A DNA stretch of 64,000 nt from Mesorhizobium hawassense (GTDB lineage: Bacteria; Pseudomonadota; Alphaproteobacteria; Rhizobiales; Rhizobiaceae). The notes beneath the pieces are model-generated. The model was not told the DNA's origin. It saw only the letters and a list, made by a program, of their open reading frames with translations, and made no database searches. The DNA is taken from NCBI RefSeq assembly GCF_003289945.1, contig NZ_QMBP01000011.1, positions 62,001 through 126,000 of the forward strand. The letters are read 5' to 3'. Every line of letters begins with the position of its first letter. Position 1 is the stretch's first letter. The position numbers and the translations under genes are program-made. Shown here piece by piece: positions 43,690 to 53,020 of the stretch.

Positions 43690-45906
43690 ATGACACGATA
43701 TCCTAGCGCGTTATTTGCCATTCTTGAAAGGCGACCTGTTGCTCTTCTTTGCCTAGGAATATTGCTTGTCTGGCTCATGGCGGGCGTGCCGTTCATGAGG
43801 CTCGATGTCCCGACCAATTTGTGGAGCGACCGTATCTTCCTGTTGCTCCACGGCAGGCTGTTTCTCGATTGGCCGCATATTTTTCGAACGGACGCCGTTG
43901 GCTTTCCTGATGGGCTCGATCTGTTTGGCTTTCCCTTCACGGACTTCACCGAGCGCCTGCTGCAATTTCTGACGACGCGTCTGACTGGCGACGTCATCGT
44001 CGGCGCCAATCTCTATCTTATCCTGATCGTCGCGGCGAACTTCGCCGCCGCATTCTGGGCGCTGCTCGCCTTTCAGATTCGTGGCTGGTGGTGCCTCGCG
44101 GGCGCGTTCGCCTTTGCCTTCATTCCCTATTTTGGCGCGCGCTCGACCGGGCACGATTATCTGGCCGCCTACTATGCCGCGCCGCTGGCGTTCCTGATCC
44201 TGCCTCGCATCGTTGCGGCCGTTCGCGGTCGGTCGCTCGCCCGTTTCCTCAAGGATCCGCTCACGCTCGTATGCTGCGTGGTGATCGCCACGTCAGGAAT
44301 TTATTACAGTTTTTTCGCGCTGCTGACCTGGGCATTCGCCGGGCTTGCGCTGGCCGCGCGGGAACGAAACTGGCGCTATCTGCCGGCCATGGCCTTTCCA
44401 GCCTGCCTGACATTGGTCGTGCTGGTGCCGATCCTGGCGTTCTTTGTCGTGGTCGCGCCGGAGAATGCCGGCACCGCAAGACTGGCATCCGAGCAACCCA
44501 TATACGGCCTGCGCATCTCCGATGTGATCCTCAGGCTGCAGCAATTCGGCATCGCGCGGAACGCGCTGCAGAATTACATGGCGATCCGTGGGACAGCCGA
44601 AGGCGTCGACGTCTGGCCCGGTCCGGTTTTGTCGGCCTTCGCACTGCTTGCCGCCCTGTTCGGCGTCGTGCTGTCGCGCGAGCGCGGTCCTGAGGCCCGG
44701 CCTGATTATGAAAGGCTGGCGCCGACATTCATCGCCTATCTGGTCTTCTGCATGATCTTTTGCGTGCCCTATGGCTTGGGGTTGATCTTCAATCTGCTGA
44801 TCGCGCCGGAAATCCGCGCGCAGAATCGGATCGCGCCGTTTTTTGCGTTCGCGACCCTGCTGGTGTTCTTCGGGTCGTGGCGGCACGTGGCGCTCTGGCT
44901 GCAATCGCGGCTCGGCCGTTCGATCGGCGGCGCAACAGCCGCGCTCGGTCTCGTTGCCCTTGTGCTTGTCAACAGCGCCGGCAGCCAAGCGCTGTTCGCG
45001 CGACAGCAGCGCGCCTTGCTGCGCCAGCCGGCTTTTGGCGCGGAGATGACGAGCATCCGCTCGACCTTGGCCGCGGCGGATGCGGCGGGACTGCGGCGGA
45101 TCCTCCAGCTACCGGTGGCACAGTGGCCCGAGGCGCCGCCGATCCGCGACTTCAAGCCCTACGATCATTTCCTCCCCTTCATCTTCAGTGCCGCAAATAG
45201 TTCCCGGCACTGGAGTTACGGCGCGCTGGAGGGAACCGACGCCCTGTCGCGCCTGCAAGCTCTGGTGGGAATGGCGAACTGGCCCTGTGTCCTCGCGGAG
45301 TTGTCACCAGGCGACAAGTTCGATGCGGTGCTGATCGATCGTCGTGGCTACGATGCCGGCGAACTCGCGGCATGGGATAGTCAACTGACCGCATCCGGCG
45401 CGCGATTGGTCAACGACGACCCGGTTCGTCGCCTCTATCGCCTGCCGGCGTCGCAATGTTCGCAACCCTTGCTGCCATTCGATCGCTGGCTCAGCGCCGC
45501 CGCCGGCGGTGAAGCGCTCCTGGATCGGGGATGGTATCCGCCGGAGCCTTGGGGGCGATGGGGCAGGGGCACGACGCAACGCATACTCCTGCCCAATCGC
45601 GAGCTTGGTCAACGCGGCCTCATCCTGGATCTGCGAATGATGCAGCTCGCCGACAAGAATGGTCGAATTCCGCGCATCGAAGTGCGCGTCAATCAAACCC
45701 TGATAGGCACAATAAGCGCGGCGCGGCCGATGCAGCCGGAGGACCAGCGCGTCACGATCCCTCCGACGCTGCTGCCGCCGACGGGCTTCACGACGATCGA
45801 GCTGGCGCTCGAGGGCGGCCCCATACCCGCTTCAAACGTGACGCCCGGAGATGTCAGGTTGCTTGGGGTGGGTTTGATGGCGGTGCGTGTGCAAGAGGCA
45901 AAGTAG
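43690..45906 (+). CDS. Large polytopic membrane protein, GT-C/YfhO-like
   Basis: A 738-residue protein with about ten hydrophobic helices in residues 10-460 and a soluble C-terminal region of about 280 residues ending in beta strands (IEVRVNQTLIGTIS, TTIELALEGG). The first loop contains DWPHIF and FPDGLDLFGFPFTDFTERLL, the P-x-G/FP pattern of GT-C-like lipid-linked glycosyltransferases and YfhO proteins; NRIAPFFAF comes later in the helix bundle. It is divergent from the glycan operon and probably belongs to it functionally, for example transferring or polymerising the product at the membrane. ATG 43690 chosen; an in-frame start at 43636 overlaps tkt N-terminal. Confidence 0.72.
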   Translation: MTRYPSALFAILERRPVALLCLGILLVWLMAGVPFMRLDVPTNLWSDRIFLLLHGRLFLDWPHIFRTDAVGFPDGLDLFGFPFTDFTERLLQFLTTRLTGDVIVGANLYLILIVAANFAAAFWALLAFQIRGWWCLAGAFAFAFIPYFGARSTGHDYLAAYYAAPLAFLILPRIVAAVRGRSLARFLKDPLTLVCCVVIATSGIYYSFFALLTWAFAGLALAARERNWRYLPAMAFPACLTLVVLVPILAFFVVVAPENAGTARLASEQPIYGLRISDVILRLQQFGIARNALQNYMAIRGTAEGVDVWPGPVLSAFALLAALFGVVLSRERGPEARPDYERLAPTFIAYLVFCMIFCVPYGLGLIFNLLIAPEIRAQNRIAPFFAFATLLVFFGSWRHVALWLQSRLGRSIGGATAALGLVALVLVNSAGSQALFARQQRALLRQPAFGAEMTSIRSTLAAADAAGLRRILQLPVAQWPEAPPIRDFKPYDHFLPFIFSAANSSRHWSYGALEGTDALSRLQALVGMANWPCVLAELSPGDKFDAVLIDRRGYDAGELAAWDSQLTASGARLVNDDPVRRLYRLPASQCSQPLLPFDRWLSAAAGGEALLDRGWYPPEPWGRWGRGTTQRILLPNRELGQRGLILDLRMMQLADKNGRIPRIEVRVNQTLIGTISAARPMQPEDQRVTIPPTLLPPTGFTTIELALEGGPIPASNVTPGDVRLLGVGLMAVRVQEAK

Positions 45907-45968
45907 GACGACTTCAGCTCCCTGGGCAGCCTGTCATGCCGGGATGTGTGCGGGTGCCGCCGAGCGAG

Positions 45969-45996
45969 TTGACGCCGCGTTGCGGGCCGCTATAGA
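45969..45996 (+). promoter_or_regulatory. Sigma-70-type promoter for tRNA-Ser
   Basis: TTGACG (45969-45974), 16-nt spacer, TATAGA (45991-45996), about 95 nt upstream of the tRNA. Confidence 0.55.
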
Positions 45997-46090
45997 AGGC
46001 GAACCAGAGCCACAAAGTTGCAGTTCGTGTAGCGAATGCCGGTTTCATTCAACCCGGCAGGACCTGAAAGAGCAACGAAAGCAACCAGTT

Positions 46091-46180
46091 GGAGGGATGG
46101 CCGAGCGGTTTAAGGCACCGGTCTTGAAAACCGGCGTGGGCGCAAGTTCACCGTGGGTTCGAATCCCACTCCCTCCGCCA
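46091..46180 (+). tRNA. tRNA-Ser (anticodon TGA)
   Basis: Class II tRNA: acceptor GGAGGGA/TCCCTCC, D-arm GCCG...GGC, anticodon stem CCGGT/ACCGG with loop CTTGAAA (anticodon TGA), long variable arm, T-arm GTGGG-TTCGAAT-CCCAC, encoded GCCA end. The following 3' flank carries no integrase or repeated tRNA end, so there is no sign of an integrated element. Confidence 0.95.
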
Positions 46181-46515
46181 TATGCGCGAGACACGCTGCC
46201 GCGCAAAATGCTGGCCCGCTGGCCAGCCAGTTCCGACACCCAACGCCGGCAAAGCTTACGAATCCGTATGTCGCCGGTTCTGAGGAAACCAGTTTAAATC
46301 GGCGTTGAGCAGTGTCTCCTGCTCAACGGGACAGCACTCCCGTTGCACCAAAATGGTCCGCTGTCATCTGTGTCTCAGTGGCAGCGGATCTGTGGTGATT
46401 TTCATTTTCTTGCGGTGAATGCCTTGCAGGCGGGCGTGAGTTCGCTGAGATGCCGCTTCAGGCATCCTGGTGCCTTAAGTCATTTGTCCATGCGAGACGT
46501 CCCGCTGGTTCCACA
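46181..46515 (+). other. Intergenic region with two overlapping hairpins
   Basis: 335 nt without a supported gene. Two perfect hairpins share bases: GTTGAGCAG (46304-46312)/CTGCTCAAC (46319-46327), and CAACGGGA (46324-46331)/TCCCGTTG (46338-46345), each with a 6-nt loop. This could be an attenuator, a small-RNA end or a processed transcript, but no transcript is established. The rest shows nothing recognisable. Confidence 0.45.
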
Positions 46516-46797
46516 ATGCTGCTATTGGCCATCGTAACCGCTCAGGTGCTCGATCCGGTCCGGATCGTGGTGCTGGGCATCATCTTCGGGGTGACGCGGC
46601 TGGCCTCCAACTGGACCGTGGGCCTCCTCGGTCTGGTCGTCGGCGCCGTCATCGTCGCGTTTGCCTTTCCGTTCCTGGTCCTGGGTCAGACAGGCATGCT
46701 CGCTGAGATGAGCGCCCTGGCCGGCCTGCTCGCCAATGCCCTCGTCGTTGCTGTCCTGATGGGGCTGACGCGGCTACGGCGCGGCCGCTCATGTTAG
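46516..46797 (+). CDS. Small membrane protein, unknown function
   Basis: A 93-residue ORF starting MLLLAIVTAQVLDPVRIVVL with three hydrophobic segments (about 3-24, 33-58 and 64-85) and a basic end (LTRLRRGRSC). ATG 46516 is chosen because the in-frame extension upstream is of low quality. No family recognised. No clear ribosome-binding site. Confidence 0.5.
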   Translation: MLLLAIVTAQVLDPVRIVVLGIIFGVTRLASNWTVGLLGLVVGAVIVAFAFPFLVLGQTGMLAEMSALAGLLANALVVAVLMGLTRLRRGRSC

Positions 46798-46978
46798 CCA
46801 ATGTCTCCGGGAAATCGGGGCAGTGTCAGCCCTGTCACAATCTCGCCCTGTTGCGGCCATAATCGATTAACATCGTAATAAGCAATTCCTGTGCACAAAG
46901 GGATTGGGGATCAAGGTGTTGGCATTGGCGGACGCTTGGCTCCGTCGAGTGGCGGCACGGTAGGGGACAATCGAAAAC

Positions 46979-48244
46979 ATGCAGACTTCGGCGCGCCCGC
47001 GTCTTCGTCGCGCTTCTGCTTTCGCCCTGTGCGCCCTTTCGGGGCTGCTCTTGGCTGCTTGCGCCTCGCAGCCCGAACCCAAGAGCATGGTCTACAAGAA
47101 ACCGCGCTCCAAGGAATACTTTGCCGAAACCGAATATGGCGTGAAGGCCAGCCCGCGCGTCCAGTTCATGCGGCGCGGCGGCGGCCGCGACCAGCTCGGC
47201 AAGCCCTACCAGGTGCGCGGCAAGTGGTATTATCCGAAGGAAGACAGGAAGGGCTTCACCAAGGTCGGGCTGGCATCCTGGTATGGCGACGCCTTTCATG
47301 GCCGGCTGACCGCCAATGGCGAAGTCTATGACACGATGCAACTCACGGCGGCGCATCCGACGATGCCGCTGCCGAGCTATGCCCGCGTCACCAACCTCGA
47401 AACCGGCAGCTCAATCATCGTGCGCGTCAACGACCGCGGCCCATACCACGAGGGTCGCATCATCGACGTCTCGCAGCGCGCCGCGCAGATGCTCGACTAT
47501 GGCACGGCCGGCACCGCAAAGGTGAAGGTCGAATATGTCGGCCGCGCGCCGCTCGACGGCGATGACGACCAGTATCTGGTGGCGTCCTACCATCCCGGCA
47601 ACAACCGGCCGGATCCGTCGGACGGCCTTCCGACTGGTGTGATGGTGGCCATGAACGGCCCGTCGCCGAGCCTCTCGGTGGGAGCGCCGCCGGCCGCCGT
47701 GCCGTTCCCGGGCCAGTTGACCAATTCGGGGCAGGCTTTTGCCGCGCAGCCGGGCCTGTCGGAGCAGCCGACCGTGCAACCGGCGGCATACTCGGTCGAG
47801 GGCGCCAGCGATGTCACGCTGCCCGATTTCGGACCGATCGTGCCGGAGCGGCCGGACCTCACCCTTCCGGCGAACTCGCCCTTCGCCATGGCTTCGCTTT
47901 CTTACGCGGATGAGCGGGTGAAGCGCGCCGATATCTTTGCGGCGCTCGATGCAGGCGGCATGTCGCCGGCCGACGTCCTGCAGTCGTGGCGGAAATCGAA
48001 CCGCCAGGAACAGGCGCCCGGATCGGACTATGTCGCCGCCGGTTCCTTCGACGAAGCCACCGAGGCAAAGCGCGTGGCGGCGGCGCTCAAGCCGTTTGGC
48101 CGGACCGAGATCCAGCGCACGGAACTCGACGGCAATGACTGGTATGCGGTCAACGTCTATCCGGACGGCCATGGCAGCATCGACGACCTGCTCAAGGCTG
48201 CCTGGTCGCATGGCGCCCCGGACGCGCTGGTTGTGCGTAACTGA
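46979..48244 (+). CDS. rlpA: Septal ring lytic transglycosylase RlpA family lipoprotein
   Basis: A 421-residue lipoprotein with lipobox LLLAACAS (Cys about 28) after a hydrophobic leader. The double-psi beta-barrel RlpA domain (about 85-180) has VGLASWYGDAFHGRLTANGEVYD, the conserved AHPTMPLPSYARVTNL, and VRVNDRGPYHEGRIIDVSQRAA with the catalytic-type Asp. A Pro/Ala/Gln-rich linker leads to a C-terminal domain ending DWYAVNVYPDGHGSIDDLL that looks SPOR-like (peptidoglycan binding at septa). It acts at the envelope, cleaving naked glycan strands in the family. Confidence 0.87.
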   Translation: MQTSARPRLRRASAFALCALSGLLLAACASQPEPKSMVYKKPRSKEYFAETEYGVKASPRVQFMRRGGGRDQLGKPYQVRGKWYYPKEDRKGFTKVGLASWYGDAFHGRLTANGEVYDTMQLTAAHPTMPLPSYARVTNLETGSSIIVRVNDRGPYHEGRIIDVSQRAAQMLDYGTAGTAKVKVEYVGRAPLDGDDDQYLVASYHPGNNRPDPSDGLPTGVMVAMNGPSPSLSVGAPPAAVPFPGQLTNSGQAFAAQPGLSEQPTVQPAAYSVEGASDVTLPDFGPIVPERPDLTLPANSPFAMASLSYADERVKRADIFAALDAGGMSPADVLQSWRKSNRQEQAPGSDYVAAGSFDEATEAKRVAAALKPFGRTEIQRTELDGNDWYAVNVYPDGHGSIDDLLKAAWSHGAPDALVVRN

Positions 48245-48375
48245 TCAAATTCGCACGAGCCGTTGTTCCAGTCGAAAGAACCCTGATAGTTTGGCCACGG
48301 GGTAGTCTTTGCGCGATGCCGGGGCGGAAAAGCCGCTCAGCACTTTCCGGTATCGCCCAGATCGGGTCGACATTC

Positions 48376-49554
48376 ATGCAGTTGCGCCTTTTTCCGCCAT
48401 TCGCCAGCATTCTGGGATTGGTGCTGTTGGTGCTTTGCACCGTTCCGGCGAGCGCGCAGCTTTTCGAGACCAAGGCGACGCAGGCATTCATGATCGATGC
48501 CGACACCGGCACGGTGCTGTTCGCCAAGGATCCCGACAAACCGATCCCGCCGGCCTCGATGGCCAAGCTGATGACGATGGAGATGGTCTTCAACGCCATC
48601 AAGTCGAAGCGCATCACGCTCGACGACACGTTCGTCGTCAGCGAAAATGCCTGGCGCACCGGCGGGGCGCCGTCGGGTACTTCGACCATGTTCGCCAAGC
48701 TCAAATCTGAGGTTCGCGTCGAGGACCTGATCCAGGGTGTCACTGTGCAGGCCGCCAATGACGGGTGCATCGTGCTTGCCGAGGGCATGGCCGGGTCGGA
48801 AGCGAATTTCGCCGCGCAGATGACGGATCGCGCCCGCCAGATCGGCCTTTCGAAATCGACCTTCGTCAATTCGACCGGCCTGCCGGCCGACGGCCAGCAG
48901 ACGACGGTGCGGGAGCTGACGATGCTGGCGCTGCATCTGTGGCGCGATTATCCGGAGTTCTTCCACTATTACGGCCAGCCGGACTTCACCTGGAACAAGA
49001 TCGCGCAGCGAAACCGCAATCCGCTGATCGCCATGGGAATAGAAGCCGACGGCTTCGTGGCCGGCGCCAGCGAGCAGGCGGGGTTCGGCCTGGTCGGCAC
49101 CGTCAGCCACAACGGCATCCGTGTGATTGCCGCGCTCACCGGGCTGGCGAATGACCGCGAACGCTCCGAAGAGGCGCGCAAGCTCCTCGACTGGGGCTCG
49201 CGTTCCTTCCAGAAAACCGAGATTTTCGCCAAGGACGAGGTGGTCGGCGAGGCGCAGGTCTTCGGCGGCGCCAAATCCGGCCTGGCCTTGAAAGCGAAAG
49301 GTCCCGTAGACATCTTTCTGCCGATCGCCAACCGCGACAAGCTGACCGCCAGGATCGTCTATCAGGGCCCTGTGTCGGCGCCGGTCGAGGAAGGGCAACC
49401 GGTCGGAGAGCTGCGCGTCTGGATAGGCGACACGCTCAGCCAGCAGACGCCGCTCTACGCCGCCGAATCGGTGAAAGTGGGCACGCTGCCGCAGCGTGCG
49501 CTCGACGCGGCCAAGGAACTCGCTGTCGGCTGGCTGCGACAGAAACATTTGTAA
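48376..49554 (+). CDS. D-alanyl-D-alanine carboxypeptidase family protein (S11) with degenerate motifs
   Basis: A 392-residue exported protein (signal peptide about 1-27, cleavage near ASAQ). S11 fold: FMIDADTGTVLFAKDPDKPIPPASMAKLMTM holds Ser61-x-x-Lys64, the nucleophile motif, which is intact. The second motif, normally SxN, reads AAN (Ala126-Ala127-Asn128) in GVTVQAANDGC, and the third, normally KTG, reads VAG (228-230) in EADGFVAGASEQAGFGLVG. A C-terminal PBP5-type beta domain follows. Loss of Ser and Lys from two catalytic boxes suggests low or altered activity, or a structural role. ATG 48376 is chosen over 48316 because it starts a regular signal peptide. Follows rlpA. Confidence 0.85.
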   Translation: MQLRLFPPFASILGLVLLVLCTVPASAQLFETKATQAFMIDADTGTVLFAKDPDKPIPPASMAKLMTMEMVFNAIKSKRITLDDTFVVSENAWRTGGAPSGTSTMFAKLKSEVRVEDLIQGVTVQAANDGCIVLAEGMAGSEANFAAQMTDRARQIGLSKSTFVNSTGLPADGQQTTVRELTMLALHLWRDYPEFFHYYGQPDFTWNKIAQRNRNPLIAMGIEADGFVAGASEQAGFGLVGTVSHNGIRVIAALTGLANDRERSEEARKLLDWGSRSFQKTEIFAKDEVVGEAQVFGGAKSGLALKAKGPVDIFLPIANRDKLTARIVYQGPVSAPVEEGQPVGELRVWIGDTLSQQTPLYAAESVKVGTLPQRALDAAKELAVGWLRQKHL

Positions 49555-49566
49555 TCGGGCAAGTTC

Positions 49567-50301
49567 GTGGACCTTTTGTCGGACGGGAGCTATGACAGCG
49601 GCCAGCACGGGCAAAGGCAGTCTCGATTGGCGAGCGGATTTTTCATCACCTTCGAGGGCGGCGAAGGAGCAGGCAAGTCGACGCAGATCGAGCGGCTGGC
49701 GCGGCGCATGCGCGCCAAGAAATACGAGGTCCTGGTCAGCCGCGAACCGGGCGGCTCGCCCGGCGCCGAGGCCGTAAGGCACGTGCTTCTGTCCGGGGCC
49801 GCCGAGCCTTTCGGGCCGAAGATGGAGGCGATCCTGTTCGCCGCCGCGCGCTCCGACCATGTCGAGCAGGTCATCCGGCCGGCGGTCGAGCGCGGCTCGA
49901 TCGTGCTGTGCGACCGCTTCATCGATTCCTCGCGCGTCTACCAGGGCGTCACCGGCGGCATCGATGCCGATTTCATGAAGGCACTGGAGGCGGTGGCCAT
50001 CAACGGCATGATGCCGGACATGACGCTGATCTTCGATATAGATCCCGTTGAAGGCCTGAAGCGGGCGACCGCTCGGCGTGGCGCCGGCGATGCCGCCGAT
50101 CGCTTCGAGAAGGAGACTCTGGATATCCACCGGCGTCGGCGCGAAGCCTTCCTGGCGATTGCCGCGGCAGAGCCGGAGCGCTGCATCGTCGTCGACGCTT
50201 CCGCCGATCCCGATACGGTTGAGAATGTCGTCACCGCCGCCGTCTTCGCGGCGCTGGAAGCGCGGATACCGGCGCAAAGGAAGCAGACGGCGCCGGCATG
50301 A
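49567..50301 (+). CDS. tmk: Thymidylate kinase
   Basis: Phosphorylates dTMP to dTDP. P-loop FEGGEGAGKSTQIE, then VLVSREPGGSPGAEAVR (DR/RE-type motif), LCDRFIDSSRVYQG and the LID region ATARRGAGDAADRFE. With GTG 49567 the product is 244 residues; TTG 49627 with LASGFFITFEGG would give 224, the more usual length. It starts 12 nt after the carboxypeptidase gene and overlaps holB by 4 nt (ATGA). Confidence 0.92.
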   Translation: MDLLSDGSYDSGQHGQRQSRLASGFFITFEGGEGAGKSTQIERLARRMRAKKYEVLVSREPGGSPGAEAVRHVLLSGAAEPFGPKMEAILFAAARSDHVEQVIRPAVERGSIVLCDRFIDSSRVYQGVTGGIDADFMKALEAVAINGMMPDMTLIFDIDPVEGLKRATARRGAGDAADRFEKETLDIHRRRREAFLAIAAAEPERCIVVDASADPDTVENVVTAAVFAALEARIPAQRKQTAPA

Positions 50302-51353
50302 TATTCGAACGCATCGCCCCAGAACAGCACGATACGCTCGACGGCGTGCCCGAGCCGGCGGAAACGCCGCGGTTGATCGGCCACGCGACGGCGGCGGGCA
50401 TGCTTGCGGGCGCCTACCGGGCCGGCAAGCTGCCGCATGCGCTCATCTTTGCCGGACCGCACGGCATCGGCAAGGCGACGCTGGCGTTCCATCTGGCGCA
50501 GCACCTTTTGAAGCATCCGGATTTCAAGGCGGCGCCCGACACGCTTGCCGTACCCGATCCGGCTTCCTCGCTGTTTCGCCAGATCGCCACCGGCGCGCAT
50601 CCTTCGGTGCTGCATCTCACGCGTCCGGCCAACGACAAGACCAAGAGTTTCAAGACGGTTCTGACCGTCGACGAAATCCGCAGGGTCAGCCGCTTCCTGT
50701 CGATGACCTCGCATGACGGCAGCTACCGCGTCGTCATCGTCGACCCGGCCGACGACATGAACATCAACGCCGCCAATGCTCTGCTCAAGAATCTCGAAGA
50801 GCCGCCGGCGCGCACTCTGTTCATTCTGATCGTGCATGCGCCGGGCAGCCTGCTGTCGACGATCCGCTCGCGCTGCCAGATGGTGCGGCTGGCGCCTTTG
50901 GCCGCCGATGAGCTGATGGCGGTGCTGGAGACTGTCGAGCCGCCGCCGCCGGACGATCCGGCCGCGCGCGCGGCACTTGCCGAGCGGGCAGGGGGCAGTG
51001 CCCGCAACGCCATCCTGCTCACTCAATATGGCGGGCTGGAGATCGCCGGCGCGCTCGACACGCTGGTGACGGCCAGGAAGCCGGACATTGCCAGCGCCCA
51101 CCGCCTTGCCGAGGCCGTGGCGGGACGCGACCAGGCGATCCAGTTCGACATCTTCAACCGCCGCGCGCTCGACCTGCTTTCGGCCGCCGCCAGCGAAGCA
51201 GCCTTATCGGGCGACCTCGCCAGGGCCAAAACCCTGTCGGAGGCTTGGCACGAGGCGCTGAACACGATATCTGAGGCCGAGACCTACAATCTCGACAAGA
51301 AGCAGCACGCCCTGACCATGATCGACCGCCTGAATTCTGCAATGCGAATGTGA
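50298..51353 (+). CDS. holB: DNA polymerase III subunit delta'
   Basis: A 351-residue clamp-loader subunit. It has an AAA+ P-loop-like AGPHGIGKATLAFHLAQ, HPSVLHLTRP, TVDEIRRVSRFLSMTSHDGSYRVVIVDPADDMNINAANALLKNLEEPP (Walker B-like region and sensor), and STIRSRCQMVRLAPL, the SRC motif of clamp loaders. It overlaps tmk, a standard tmk-holB-metG-tatD order. Confidence 0.93.
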   Translation: MIFERIAPEQHDTLDGVPEPAETPRLIGHATAAGMLAGAYRAGKLPHALIFAGPHGIGKATLAFHLAQHLLKHPDFKAAPDTLAVPDPASSLFRQIATGAHPSVLHLTRPANDKTKSFKTVLTVDEIRRVSRFLSMTSHDGSYRVVIVDPADDMNINAANALLKNLEEPPARTLFILIVHAPGSLLSTIRSRCQMVRLAPLAADELMAVLETVEPPPPDDPAARAALAERAGGSARNAILLTQYGGLEIAGALDTLVTARKPDIASAHRLAEAVAGRDQAIQFDIFNRRALDLLSAAASEAALSGDLARAKTLSEAWHEALNTISEAETYNLDKKQHALTMIDRLNSAMRM

Positions 51354-51475
51354 CGGTGCATGCCGTCGCCCCATGACCGGGGCCACTTTGGCGGCATGCA
51401 ACGGGATGGCAATCGCCGCCCCGATGCGATATCCACCGCCACAACTCACATTCAGACATTCATGACGGTTCATTC

Positions 51476-53020
51476 ATGTCACGCGAAAAGTTTTACCTCA
51501 CCACTCCGATCTTCTATCCGAACGGCAAGCCGCATATCGGTCATGCCTATACGGTGATTGCCAGCGACGCGCTTGCTCGCTTCCAGCGTCTCGACGGCAA
51601 GGATGTGCTGTTCCTCACCGGCACCGACGAGCATGGCCTCAAGATGCAGCAGACTGCGGAGAAGGAAGGCATTGCGCCCCTGGCGCTCGCCGACCGCAAT
51701 TCGGCAATCTTCCGCTTGATGACCGAGACGGTCGGCGCCTCGAACGACCAGTTCATCCGCACGACCGAACAACGCCACTACGAATCCTGCCAGGCGATCT
51801 GGAAGGCGATGGCCGCCAATGGCGACATCTACCTCGACCGCTACAGCGGTTGGTATTCGGTGCGGCAGGAGGCCTATTTCGACGAGAGCGAAACCACGCT
51901 CGGCGAGGATGGCGTGCGCCGCGAGCCGCTTGGCTCGCCGGTCGAATGGAATGAGGAGGAAAGCTACTTCTTCCGGCTGTCCGCCTATCAGGACAAATTG
52001 CTGGCGCTCTATGAGAGCCAGCCCGACTTCGTCGGCCCGACCGAGCGGCGCAACGAGGTGATGAGCTTCGTCAAGTCGGGACTGAAGGACCTGTCGATCT
52101 CGCGCACCACCTTCGATTGGGGTGTGCCCGTGCCGGGCGACGACAAGCATGTGATGTATGTCTGGGTCGACGCCTTGACCAACTACATCACCGCGGCCGG
52201 CTATCCCGACACCAAGGCCGAGCAATGGCGCTACTGGCCGGCCACGCATATCATCGGCAAGGATATCGTGCGCTTCCACGCGGTCTACTGGCCAGCTTTC
52301 CTGATGTCGGCAGGCATTCAACTGCCGAAGCGGGTCTTTGCCCACGGCTTCCTGTTCAACCGCGGTGAGAAGATGTCGAAGTCGGTCGGCAACGTCGTCG
52401 ATCCGTTCACCATGGTCGAGCATTACGGCGTCGACCGGGTACGCTATTTCTTCCTGCGCGAGGTGCCGTTCGGCCAGGACGGCAGCTACAGCCACGAGGC
52501 GATCGTCAACCGGACCAACGCCGACCTCGCCAACGGCCTCGGCAATCTGGCACAGCGCTCGCTGTCGATGATCGCCAAGAACTGCGGCGGCGTGGTGCCG
52601 AAGCGCGGCGAGCTGGCCGAGGCCGACACGGCGATCCTCGACCAGGCCGTGGAAGCGCTGGCCGTCGCGCGCCGGGCGATGGCGGAGCAGGGCATCCATC
52701 TGGCCCTCGCCGCGATCTTCGGCGTCGCGGCCGAAGCCGATCGCTATTTTACGTCCCAGGAGCCCTGGGCGCTGAAGAAGACCGACTCGGAGCGCATGGA
52801 AACCGTGCTGTGGACGACTGCCGAGGTCGTGCGGCGCGTGGCGCTTCTCAGTCAGCCCTTCGTTCCCGGATCGGCGGCGAAGCTGCTCGACCTGCTGGCG
52901 GTACCGGCGGACGAGCGTGCTTTCGAGCATGTCCATGCCGACCATGCGCTGATGCCGGGTACGGCCTTGCCGGCGCCGGTGGGTGTGTTTCCGAGATACG
53001 TGCAAGACGGCAACGCCTGA
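51476..53020 (+). CDS. metG: Methionyl-tRNA synthetase
   Basis: A 514-residue class I aminoacyl-tRNA synthetase. YPNGKPHIGHAYTVIASD has the HIGH motif near the N-terminus and FNRGEKMSKSVGNVVDP has KMSKS. No zinc-knuckle cysteines and no C-terminal dimerisation/tRNA-binding extension are seen, as in the shorter MetRS class. Its stop overlaps the tatD start (TGATG). Confidence 0.95.
   Translation: MSREKFYLTTPIFYPNGKPHIGHAYTVIASDALARFQRLDGKDVLFLTGTDEHGLKMQQTAEKEGIAPLALADRNSAIFRLMTETVGASNDQFIRTTEQRHYESCQAIWKAMAANGDIYLDRYSGWYSVRQEAYFDESETTLGEDGVRREPLGSPVEWNEEESYFFRLSAYQDKLLALYESQPDFVGPTERRNEVMSFVKSGLKDLSISRTTFDWGVPVPGDDKHVMYVWVDALTNYITAAGYPDTKAEQWRYWPATHIIGKDIVRFHAVYWPAFLMSAGIQLPKRVFAHGFLFNRGEKMSKSVGNVVDPFTMVEHYGVDRVRYFFLREVPFGQDGSYSHEAIVNRTNADLANGLGNLAQRSLSMIAKNCGGVVPKRGELAEADTAILDQAVEALAVARRAMAEQGIHLALAAIFGVAAEADRYFTSQEPWALKKTDSERMETVLWTTAEVVRRVALLSQPFVPGSAAKLLDLLAVPADERAFEHVHADHALMPGTALPAPVGVFPRYVQDGNA

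Noticed and set aside
46091..46515. tRNA-Ser as attachment site of an integrated element
   Set aside because: No integrase and no second copy of the tRNA 3' end in the window; same holds for tRNA-Val at 4485.
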